From: Neurospora intermedia
Lineage: Eukaryota > Ascomycota > Sordariomycetes > Sordariales > Sordariaceae
Length of the DNA stretch: 64,000 nucleotides
Assembly (NCBI GenBank): GCA_037102815.1
Contig: BTPP01000003.1
Span: 4,278,001 to 4,342,000 of the forward strand
Reading direction: 5' to 3'
In this document: positions 25,040-35,774 of the stretch, piece after piece
Numbering within the stretch: position 1 is the first letter of the stretch
How the letters are laid out: the number at the start of each line of letters is the position of its first letter
Notes under the pieces: generated by a model
Told to the model about the DNA's origin: nothing
Databases searched by the model: none
What the model saw: only the letters and a program-made list of their open reading frames with translations
Program-made: the position numbers and the translations under genes

Positions 25040-25234
25040 AAAGCACCCACGACAAAAATCCCAACCGCCTCTGCTCCTACTCAACAACACCTCGCGAACC
25101 ACCTTTGTTTCCCACCTAGAGGTACTCAACAGGAAAGCCAAACAAGGTCGTGATTGCTCCAGTCACAAAATCCGAACCCCAGCCGCGCAGCGGGCGAGTA
25201 GGTAGTTAGAGCGCAGCAGCTTGTCTTTCCTACT

Positions 25235-27397
25235 ATGCAGTTGAAGATGGCGCTCGAACCCGTCAAGCCGACCGCGACAGTTTCGCAAGCGCCCCCTCGA
25301 CGCATTTCTGCGATTGAGGTTTACTCTGCGAGCCAACCTGGAGAAAAATCGAACACGATAACTATACCAGTCTATACCCCTACCCCTCCAAGCCCCGATA
25401 TGCTACAACCGCAACATGCTCGCCATGCTCATCTGATGGCGAGCGAAATCAAGTTGCAAGAGTGGCTGCGCGCCCAGTCTGTATTGGCAGCTGCGACATC
25501 TCCTGATCACAAGCCCACAACAACCGACATAGAAGGTACGTTATCCCGGCCTTTTTCTTTCCTCTTTCCACACTCAACCCTACTGCTCCTTGATAGCCAG
25601 TTATGCCAATGGCGGCTGGCAGCCAGGCCATCCAACAACTTCCATTCCCCTGCTTTGGCGAACCTGAAATATCGTCCTTGCCAACTTGCAAGTCATCTCC
25701 ATCTTCATCCTTCCTTCATACTCTCCTCCATCTGCCCAAAACTTCTTCATTAGCAAAGTGCAACCAGCCCAGCCGTTCAAATGGATCCTTTTTCGTCACC
25801 TCCATCTAACTCATTCATATTTTCGCCTACAGACACGACGAAGGCATCCAAGCCGGCTACTTTTAATACCGTCGGCACCCTTCACAATCCCAATGCGACG
25901 GCACCGATACACCCTCCCACTCGACGGCCTCGCACTCGTCGATTCAACGGACTCCAGTCACCTCCGGGCCACTACGGTTACGGTCCGTTCCCCAATTCAC
26001 TCCTATCGGCTTTGCCCGTGGCAGAAGCGGAGATATCACCCCCTCTCACAAAAACTACCTTACCACATTATTCGCCTTTGCAGCAAAACCTTGATCGAGC
26101 CGTCAGCCCCTTTGCCGATGCAGAGAAATCTCAAGCTGCTGTCATGTCACTTCCTGCCATCAGAGCTGGAAATCTTCCAGCGCCTTCGACTGCGGCCTTG
26201 GGCGCCCTTCCCGACCTGAAGGAGAACACTTCAGCGACTGGAGACGATGACAGCTCCACCGGAGATGATATACTCCTTGCGTCAACCTTCTCTGTCAAGA
26301 GTCTCACGAGCCTCGCATCGTACCCGAACCCTATGCAGAAGAAAGCTCAGAACACTCTCGCTCTGGCCAAGGCACGTACAGCTCATTATGGCATCAACAA
26401 ACCTGACACACCCTCTTCGTTTCTCAGCAAGCCCTCACTCACTGGATGGAATCATTCCACTATTCTATACGGCACCACATCTGCCGCTATAGGAACCCCC
26501 CAGCCTCTTACAGCAGGCCCACCGGGGCAGCGTCCGTACAAGCCATCGACCGCGGAATCTACTTACAGGATCTTCCGCTCCTATGATGACGAAAGAGTAC
26601 CTCTCCGTAACTCGCCAGGTTTTCTGTCCATGGAGAATGACCCCAGTGTCCGCGGTAATTCTGCGCTTCAGTCACTTTCGAGCAGGAACAAAGAACTTCA
26701 TGGACCAGGCGATCGGCTGCATTCAGTTTTAGTTTCAGGAGCAACTCCAGTTGATGACCGTCTTAAGGTGGCTCGGACTGCTTTCCTTGAAGATACAGAA
26801 GATATATCTCAGCAGCGTTTCGGCAACAATGGCTATTCACCAAACAAGGTCCCAAATCTTGACACTCTGCCCTTTGACAAAGCCATGCATTACTGCAGGG
26901 ACGACTTGCCCAGCAGCTACTCTGGGCAAATTTCCACCTTAGATGATTATCGGCACGAGCGTTATCCTCTTCAATCTAGAGCTCCGTCCTGGAACCAATC
27001 ACCGGAAGAAGAAGCATGGAGAAGAGAGAGAGTAGACCGAATATTCTACTCGGGCGTGAGGCTACTCGAGAATAAGGCTAATGAGCTACTGTCCATCTCC
27101 TCTGCTAGAACTTCGGAGAGCAAAGTCGGGGTCATTGGAGGTGAGCGCAGAGAGCCCAACAGTAACGATGAGAAGGAGTGTGGCGACCCTTTGGTGACTA
27201 TGGCGCTGGCTACGCTGCTTGCTTGCAAGCAGGGTTCGAAGCTCAATGATCCACAGAATCCCTTTCCGTCTGATTGGAGCAAAGCTGATCCAGCATGGAT
27301 TGACACATCTGAGGATGGCAACAAGAGTTTCTTCACCACGAAGCCAGAGCCGGTGAAGAAGAAGGTGGCCAGACGGGTCACTAGACGCGGATACTGA
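25235..27397 (+). CDS. Unrecognised, mostly disordered fungal protein
   Basis: Exon 25235-25535, a 237-nt intron (donor GTACGT, acceptor CCCAG ending at 25772), then exon 25773-27397, giving 641 aa. Frame is kept across the junction, but no clear branch point was seen. A single-exon protein starting at the ATG at 25781 (538 aa) is therefore a real alternative, with the first exon as a leader ORF. The sequence is rich in Ser, Pro, Thr and Asn and has no recognisable domain. The most ordered parts are MASEIKLQEWLRAQSVLAAA in exon 1 and EEEAWRRERVDRIFYSGVRL near residues 515-535, the latter helical and charged. The C-terminus is strongly basic (KKKVARRVTRRGY), possibly a nuclear signal. I do not recognise the family. 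A TATA box lies 203 bp upstream. Confidence 0.6.
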
Positions 27398-28910
27398 TGC
27401 CGCCAGCTGGGATATTGACCCTGTAGCTAGATACCTATCCCTTTTGCGTCGCAAGTTTACGCTACATTTTTTCATTCTATTGGCTCTCAGAAATGGGTTG
27501 TTTGGATGATTGCTATACATCCAGCTAGTTCTCACCATATATGGATAGCGACCATGCGAGCCGGTCATAAGTCCAAGTGAGGGGAGGGGAACGAAAAATA
27601 AACTGCGTCTATGGCGTTCAGGTATAACTGTTGTATTTCCTATCTTCCTAATCCCCTTTGCTGAGCATGGTTATTCGGGTTGAATTTCAGAGATTGGAGA
27701 CTTTGAAGATATCACGTCTATATATCGTCTGCCATGACCAGGCGTCGACTTCCTTTGTGTCATCAAACAGTCACTCTATTAACTGATGATGATTCGCACC
27801 ATCATGGTTGTTGACACTTCATCGTTATTAGTCTTATAATAGTTTCGATAGAAACTGATCCTCTCAATCGCTGCCGCTGTTCCCTTTGATACTCATAGCT
27901 TTATGCAGTTCAAAAGTTTCCTAGCACTCATTTATCGTCCAGTGTCAACGACAAAAGCCACCAGTCTTGTCGTCGATATCGCAACATCCTTTGACGTGTC
28001 GTTCAAGCATCATGCGGTATACGGGGAAGAGGGGAAGTCATGCATGAGTTATGGGAAGCCAAAACGTGAAAGGATGAACAAGATGCAACTTTGTATTGAA
28101 AAGACACTAATATGCGTCAATCCGTGTTCACCAAGAATTCTTATATAAGAGAGAGAGAAAAAAGGTCAATCTCAAGTGTTCAATTGAACTATTTGAATTT
28201 GCACACCACTCAGGGGATGCATCGCCCTCCATCTATCCTTCAGCTCCTTCCACATTCTTTCCCCCCTTGACAGTACGAGCATCTTGTCTTCTCGGGTGTG
28301 GCGTAAAATTTCCGTGTTTACTAGCATCAATTCAACTTTTTCTTGTCACGAAAGCTGAAATGAAAAAGAGGGTGTCCTCCATCACGAAAAGAAGAGACAG
28401 AAACAAAGAGGTGAAAGAGAAGATATGCCTCATCCACTTGTATGTGACACAGGTATGGATGGGTAGTAGTGTCGTATATATCAGATGTCATCAAGTTACA
28501 AGCGCTGTTTCGCTTTTCTGTCTGTTTCGTTTACAGAAGAAAGAAAGGGAAAAAGAAGAAAAACAGAGAAAAAAAAAAAAAAAAAAAAGAACGAAAACCA
28601 CCACCAGAAAAGATATTAAGAACCAGACCCAATACGGGGAGGAATAACAAGCGCTACAAGTTTCCCTCAATCTTCTTTCGCTTCATCCTGCCTTCCAGGC
28701 CTGCCCTGCTTTGTGCTAACTACCTGACCGATCATACTATATATATATGTTCTCTCATTCCATCAATCACAAGCCGTTGGCAAATGTCAAAAACTTTCGA
28801 AAAACATGTCCATCCAGAAACATGTGGCCGGTCCACTCGATCAAAGCAAGTTACTCTGCCTTTCGCCAATCATAACCCTTCTTTATAGCTCCTGCCAGCT
28901 TATTAATTCA
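27398..28910. other. Convergent 3' flanks, unknown gene / palI
   Basis: 1.5 kb between converging genes. It holds an A20 run (28569-28588) within a longer purine-rich stretch (28520-28600) and a short TA repeat at 28738-28748. No coding sequence is recognisable. Confidence 0.6.
28569..28588. repeat. A20 homopolymer within a purine tract
   Basis: Twenty consecutive A embedded in an 80-nt purine-rich region on the plus strand. On the palI coding strand this is a T-run about 320 bp past the stop codon. Confidence 0.85.
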
Positions 28911-31141
28911 TTACCGAGGGCCGGTCGCTCTAGGGATGTTGCCACCACGCCCGGGTAGTTGGAAGTCTGGGTTAGAGTTGAGGAACAGATCTGAGCCGTC
29001 AGAAGGACCAGCGCCGGGGCGGTTAACCGGCCGCCGAGGTACTATATTGCCTCCTCCCACTCCTCCGGCATAGACTCCCGCTACGGGGGGAGGCATCGGT
29101 GCGTTGGCGGAGTTCCAACGCGGGTTGATGCCTCGCTGGGATATCGAGGTGAAGTTAGAGTTTTCGGACTCAGCCGGGCTCCTAGCTCGGTTGGGAATGT
29201 CGTCATATGAGTTGGATGCTGGGGGTGGCTGCATGGAGATGGGCGGTGCCCTTTTGTCTGCGGCGGCTGAAGGCTCAGCAAAGCGCGGATCGACGTCTTC
29301 GTAATAATCACTGGCCACTGTAGCTGTGACGGCTTCAGAAATCGGACGTGTTGGACCACGGGCTGTTGGTGGCGCTAGTCCCGGGTTGCTTCCCCCAAGT
29401 CCTTGGTTCCATGCTTGTCTGGGCGGCACGTAAACGTCGTTGGGCCTGATCCGTCAGCAATGATCATCACTCTTGGCTATGTTTGGAAGCATCACTTACC
29501 CTTCTTGGCTATGACCATTCGCATCATTGCCGCGATCCGGGCCTGGAACCCTGGCCTGCTGCATAGCCAACATGCCGGCGACATCTGAATCACTGTCCCT
29601 GATTCCGTACTGCCCAACGCCCGGATTTGCGGGAGAAGCATCCAGCTCTACGGCAGGGCCGGGCATGCCGTCATCGATGCCGGGGAGCGGAGGAGGAGAC
29701 TCGGCTCTTGGGAGCGAGACACGTCTCGGGTTGTATGCCGAATACTGAGGTCCTGGTTGTTCAGGGTTCCCATATCCCGGCGCAGCAAATTGAGGGCCGG
29801 GGGACTGTTGCCTATTAGCGTACGGCGATGGTTGACTGGGACCATAGGTGCCCACACCAGGGCCAGGTCCATAGGGAGCACCTGGCGATGGCCTTCGGTC
29901 CGGCCCGCCTTGGTATCCTTGAGGCGGCGGGCCTCGGCCACCTCTTGGTCCTGGACCTCCGTATCCGCGGGGCGGCGGACCATAGCCTCCTCTTCCTCGT
30001 CCTGGTGGGCCATAGCCTCCTCGTCCATTTTGGGGAGGTCCACCACCTCTTCCAGGTCCGGGAAAGCCACCACGTCCACGGTAGCCTCCGGGCGGCATAC
30101 CACCCCTACCCCGTGAATTCAAACGCTCATTTTGAGGACCAGCCCTCATGGCATATCCATCTTGAGGTGGTAGTGGGTTCCCGTACTGGTCTCGGCCAAC
30201 AGGTGTGGTAGATGGTGATCGAGAGGGCGCACCATCCATAAAGTTGGATGTCGTGCTATCGTTGACTAATGTCGCTGGTGACCGATCGATGGGGCTAACC
30301 GACGTAAGTGGGATTCTTTCCTCGCTACGGTCGTCCTTCTTCTCGAAAGTAGTGAATTCGGGCAGCTTGTCGCCTCCGCCGTTCGCGCCGCTGATCATGG
30401 GTACAGTTGGTTGAGGGCCGGTAACCTGCGTGACGGGAGCAGTTTGTGCCTGACGGTTGTAGTAGTTCTCTCCACTCATCTCAGCATTTTCTGCAATGCG
30501 CTTCCTGTTCGCCTTCCTATTAACAAGCGTTCGGCGCATGGCGCAGGTTACCAGGCCGCAAAACGCTACCAAGATGGTGGCGGCAACGACAATATAAGAG
30601 CCCCATGATAAATGTGGAATGAAGAGTAACACATCCACGAGGAAGCACAAGAGGCAGACAATAAAGTCAACAAAGCTGACAATGAATAGGATCAGGAGAT
30701 ACCGCGCTGAATGGGATGGTGAGTGAAAATGGGCCACAATAGCAAGGACGAAGTTAATCAGGGTGATCAAGGCAGCGACTGGATGCACAATCAGGATACT
30801 TGAAAGTGTAGAACGGGTTGCTCTGGGGATGTCGAAGTCCGAGTTGATTTTGTCAGAGAAGGCGGCTGTAAGAATCAGCACTTGACACAAGACATTGAAG
30901 TGTGACATGGAGCGAGACACTACACGCGCAACAACTCACAGGTATCGTAGCCAATTTCTATAGGACTACAGCCGCTTGAGGTACAGTAACCAAAAACGCC
31001 AAAGCTCAAATCGCCCACATCTTTGATCTCGAAGCTGCTCAAGGGGATTTGCTTGATGATTGGCGTGGATATGGTGGCCAGCGTGAGCAGCCCGAATGCT
31101 GCAAAAAGCAGCACCGCGAGGGGCGTCGCGGGCCGCAACAT
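28911..31141 (-). CDS. palI: PalI/Rim9 pH-response regulator
   Basis: Exons 31141-30940, 30865-29500 and 29445-28911 encode 700 aa. PalI/Rim9 is a plasma-membrane protein that helps place the PalH/Rim21 sensor of the ambient-pH (PacC) pathway; Neurospora calls it prr-5. The N-terminus matches the family. TM1 lies at about 6-27 (ATPLAVLLFAAFGLLTLATI). An extracellular loop has a Cys pair (GYCTSSGC, residues 51-58). TM2 to TM4 lie at about 90-113, 121-145 and 153-177, ending AFCGLVTCAMRRTLVNRK. The cytoplasmic tail of over 500 residues is disordered, with an Arg-Gly-Gly/Pro-Gly repeat zone (29885-30119) and a Pro/Ser-rich end. Splice 2 uses a GCTGAC branch point. The tail is poorly conserved in the family, so the domain call rests on the N-terminal 185 residues. 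Confidence 0.9.
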
Positions 31142-34100
31142 GGTAAAGATTGTTGCACTTCAGGCAGGCAATGAGTCGGAATAGGCGAAGGTCAAGAGCC
31201 GGGTCGTCGACGAAGAATTTCCAGCGTCCTCAGGACGTGGCCAGGAGGATGGTGGTGGATTGGCGCCTTTTGCGTTGCCAATGGAGGCTTTGTGGACGGA
31301 CACTGGATGGTGTAACCAGAATTGAAGGGTGGGGTTGAAAGGAGAGAAGCCCCGAAAGTAGTCGCAAGTCAGATACGCTTACTAGGAACATGCGTCTTGC
31401 TGGTAGAACTTTTAGAAAAAAATAAAGAGTGTACGAGCCTAAGACCAGGCCTGGAGGTAAAAGAGAGAGTGCGTGAGAAGACGGCGGGGTTGCGATCGTA
31501 TTGATTAGATGTTATTGTGGTCGCGGCTTTGTGTCGTGTAAAAGCGTGGAAATGAGGCACCACAGGATCGCCGCAGATGACGGGCCAAATCCTCAGGAGA
31601 TATCGTTTCTTATTGGATGGGCGTTACTCAACGGGCAGTCTCTGTCCACTCTCATCGGCGGCCTTGTTGCTGTTGTTGCTGCTGCCTGTAATTACAGTCA
31701 GTATCTTGTTGACGCCGTCGTTGCCGTCGTCGAAGTTAGGTTGTCTTGGTCGAGCTGGGTCAATTGGCAATTCCCAGACGGGGAAAGGACATTGCCACTG
31801 AGTCTGGACGAAGTGGGAAGTCTTGGAGGAGATCGGGCTTCATGCCCTCCTGTTCCAGGTTTCGAGAAATGAAATGTCTACACAGCAGGTACAAGCGCCA
31901 AGATCACAGCCGGGAGTGGGATAGCGTCGGTAGGACAGGCACACGGGGGCACCAGGACAGAGGGAAGCTGGGCAGGAGCATGACACTGGGCGCCTGGCGG
32001 TTGCAGCTTCCATTCCAGGCTGCTGGGCAAAAAGATTGGAAAGGGCAGATGGAGGAGCATTCAGTTGGGAACGACCACGGGGGACGGTTGGGGGAGGAAG
32101 CTGATTGGATAGAGGTAACCTACTTGGTTGATAGGAGAGGCTGCATTGGGGTAGATGTAACAAGCAGCACTGCCCTGCCCTGGAAGGGTTCCACCACCGT
32201 TCTCGGGGCTTAATTGGGTGGGTCAACGCTAAGGCGAGCCGGGCCTGCCCACGCGAAAAGTGCAAGGGACGGCTCTGGCCTGTGCTGAATTCGCTTCTAC
32301 TTGAGGTTGGTTCCTGGATGTTCTGAACAATTGAAAGCCAATCCGTTGCGGCAGTGAGGTGGATAAAATAAAACAGCATCTCGACCCTACCTACGTTTGC
32401 CTACGCCTGGATAAGTCCTTCGCGTTCTCGTAGTGTTGACACGACCCTTTCTTTTGCCTCTGTCCACAATCTGCCATGTGCCCTGTCAACTGCCTCGCCC
32501 TCTCCCAGAACTGCGCGTGTGCTGCACAGTCCCCTCTGCTCTCGGATCCTGGAAGTGGATTCGCAAGCCCGGGAACATGCATCCGCCCCCAATCTAGGGA
32601 AGCCTACCTCTACGCGTCGCGAACCGGATCATTTCCAACCTCCACCTGCGGTTTTGAGATTTGATGGAGAGCACCGCCTGCCACGACCAATCTTGAGCAT
32701 GGTCAACGTCATCCGGTACAGAGATAGCGTTGCGAGTTAGGCCTCAAATGTTGTCAAGTGGCCGTCAGACAAGAATCAAGAGGCTAGACGAGGCCAGCCA
32801 ATCCATGTAATGGAAGCAAAAGACTGTGACACCCCACCCTCTGCACCTGTGCCAGTCGGTGTTGACCCGTGAGCCTCAAGAGGAACGCGAGAGGCTTTAC
32901 CCGCTCCCGTCGTCCGCCCTCTCGAATATCCAAATGCTCAGTTATCGAACGGCTGCTCTTCAAAAGCCAATTGCTTCGCCCTATCGAAGACTACTTACGG
33001 ATGTGTCCGCCGCGGGAAAGGCGCTGACCTAACCTTTCTTAATCCCCATTCTTCCTCTTACGACAAAATGGCTCATATCTCTCACAAAGGAGCCATCAGT
33101 AACAGCTCATTCTCATAGTTGATAACTCTGTCGGTCCTGGTTTCTCGATACGGCAGGTCGGGGAAGGGGGTCGCGGCGCGGATATGACTGCCTTTTCTCA
33201 TGTTAGTTCGGGATCATTATATGCAGCATCGAATCAGCCTAACGTATCGCTGGTACTCGTTATGGCATTCTGACTGAACTCTTTTCAAACAGGTATGGTG
33301 CCAAATGGACGCTGATTAACTCTTTCATTGGATCGGAGCATAGATTTTTGAAGCAGGTTGAGTCGCTGCTTCAAGGCATTCTAATGCAACCATGTACTAT
33401 ATGCGCTGAGAACGGATGCCGCTATGGGATGACAAGCGCCTAACATTCTCTCGTACACATAGAACACAGACTTGAAAAGTAAGTCGAGTCGCTCATCACT
33501 TGAGGCGAATTGTAATGAAATCTAAAGTGCCCCAAAATGTTAAGTTGTAGCACTTGCGCAACGTGCTATCCGCTACCAGACATATTGATCATCCAGTCAT
33601 GCCCCTTCACGAGGGAGGTCATTATACAGTACATAGCCTATAGGAGTCTCGATATACCCATCCCGACCTGCCGTCTGTCTCCTCTGATTGGCATACCGCA
33701 CCATCTGGGTACCTCGTTGGAGAAGAAAAAAAGAAGAAGAAATAAAGACTCGAATCCCACATCATTGCTAACGATCCGCCTCAGTAGTACTACCCTTTGT
33801 ACAGCTGCCAATGTTGGGATTATGGGACACGACAGGATGCAATTTTCCCTAGAGAAGATACACAGAATCAGACAAGGAACTGAAGATGTAGATACAACGT
33901 TAACCAGCTCAAAAGCACCCACCAGTTAACAAGTATTTGTTGTTTCTATTGTAGGGAGAAAAAAAAAAACAAGGATAGAGAAGCTCCGTCAGCAAATAGA
34001 AACTAAGCGCTTTATAAGGTAGCAGACTGTGATGGTTGAATTTTCTGTTTATCATAATGATCTATGAGGCCAAGTTCATTCTGTCGTGTATTGCTCCCAA

Positions 34101-35190
34101 ACCTAAAAAGCATTCCCACTGCCGCTTGCGGACAATCCTCTAGGTATTCGACAATCATGTGTACAGTTTCAATTTGAGCAACGGCTCCATGTTCGCTTGA
34201 GACTCAGATGTGGCTCCTGTTCACATAGTGTACATGCTCCCAAATCCCCTGGATCAACAAATGTGTCGGATACCGGGAGGGGACCCCGGTGCTAGATGTT
34301 CATGCAGTTAGCGCTATACCTCGCGCTAACCATATTTTCTGAGTGAATAAAGGTACCTCATCTTTGTTACGCATTGAGGAGCCGCTCTTCTTCCATGTCA
34401 ATTTCAGTTTTGATGTTCCAGGCAAGGGACGGTGTTGCATCGCCAGAAAAAAAAAAATGCTTGCGGCAGTCGAAATGATCATAAGAAGAAACAGAACACG
34501 CCACGATCATTCAGTACAGTACACCACACCATAGGTCTACTTTAATCACGCATCTTAGCAAATTTAGCGTACTTTTAATCCTGAATTGGAGGCCGTTGTG
34601 ATAGTGAAGAGTCCCTAAGCGAGTCCAGCTGATATAGCTACGTATTACTATGATCCTTGTTATAGTTTCGAAATGGCCGTTCTTATTGCGAGCCAGCGAG
34701 ATATTCGACTCTTAATCGACTGTGTCAAGAGCCCACGCAAACTGACAGCCAAGACCCAAAGATTGGCATTTTCGGAGCATCGATTGGCGCAGCAGCAACC
34801 ATCACCAACACTTGCCAAACAGACGTTTGTTTCGAACTACAATAACAAAAGCCCAAAATCACCTTTTCCAGAACGCTGACACCTATAAGGACCAGTAGCT
34901 CCAAATACATTGAGAGAACTAGTTGATCCTGCAACCAGCGAAAACACACGGGGTTAGTGCCTTTGCTAGTTGGGTTTGCCAGGGACTGTCTGTCTTGTCC
35001 AATATACTATATAGTATAAGTTATTCCTTGGACGGCAAAAACAAGTGTGTAGACACCTCAGCACATCATCGCCGTGGGAGTCTCAAGACGTGACGAGAAC
35101 ATCGCGTGTGCTGTACTGTTTGTGACTTGCCAGCATGAGTGCCTTGGCAAGGGAGTGGTTTGCTTTGACGTTACTTTGTTGACCTAACAG

Positions 35191-35222
<32 letters not shown>

Positions 35223-35774
35223 GCAATAATAATGAGATAAAATAAAAAACCCATTTCTTGTCTTTTGTTTGCGTCCGCCTACTTCATCGCAATGCACTAC
35301 GGGACCTCGTCGGCCTCGATGGTGCAACTTGGACCTAAACAGCGGGATCACTGAAGTCGGGCTAATCGGATAGACTCCGCCCGATCCCGGGGTTTTAGTG
35401 GACCGAGGCCATCTGTCCGGGTCCCGCCCAGCCGCCTTAGCGCCCCGCGCCGGCTCCAGCGGGCAAGGCCTGGGGTGCACTACGTAATCGAACACCGATC
35501 CTGTCATCGTGGTAGAGTCATTCGGGACACACGGCGATTTGTTTCCAACTTTTATTTTCCATGTCAGCAGTTTTCTTCGGCAACCCTTATTTACGCCGAC
35601 GCGCAGCTTTTCAAAATCTTCGAGGGTTTTCTTACGCCTATGAGGACGTTTTCAAGCGGACCAAGTACCTGAGTCGTGTCATAGAGAAGCGCCAACAGCA
35701 CAGTGGCATGCATTGACAGATCGTCCTCCAACCTTCTCAATACCCCCGGCCGCGAGGGACATCACAACGACGCG
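31142..35774. other. Long gene-poor divergent spacer, palI / mcp2
   Basis: At 4.6 kb this is the longest gap. Composition changes along it: mixed up to about 33000, AT-richer from 33200 to 35290, GC-rich from 35290 to 35480 before mcp2. A T19A13 tract lies at 35191-35222. ORFs on either strand (longest 179 codons, 32379-31840 minus) are low-complexity and match nothing known. I found no tRNA, transposon ends or tandem repeats in it. Confidence 0.6.
35191..35222. repeat. T19-A13 homopolymer palindrome
   Basis: Nineteen T are followed directly by thirteen A, giving a 26-nt perfect self-complementary core. The tract marks the change from AT-rich spacer to the GC-rich upstream region of mcp2. 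It may extrude as a hairpin or act as a nucleosome-free tract. An assembly artefact at two joined homopolymers is also possible. Confidence 0.9.

Larger units (their letters stand above)
21655..25234. other. Divergent spacer, kapC / unknown gene
   Basis: A 3.6 kb region. Near kapC lies a GGTA/GGTAGGTA microsatellite (about 21930-22022). T- and A-runs include T13 at 23006-23018 and an A29 tract at 24178-24206. A TATA element sits at 25032. Plus and minus ORFs of about 100 codons around 22584-22962 overlap each other and match nothing known. Confidence 0.6.

Noticed and set aside
27780-27865. Possible C/D snoRNA (TGATGATGA ... CTGA)
   Set aside because: The motifs have plausible spacing but no terminal stem, and the motifs are short enough to arise by chance.
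31240-31245. PacC-type GCCAGG site upstream of palI
   Set aside because: A single 6-bp match is expected by chance at this distance, and palI is not known to need PacC for expression.
31840-32379. 179-codon minus-strand ORF upstream of palI
   Set aside because: Low-complexity Pro/Ser/Cys product in promoter sequence with no family resemblance and no splice or start context.
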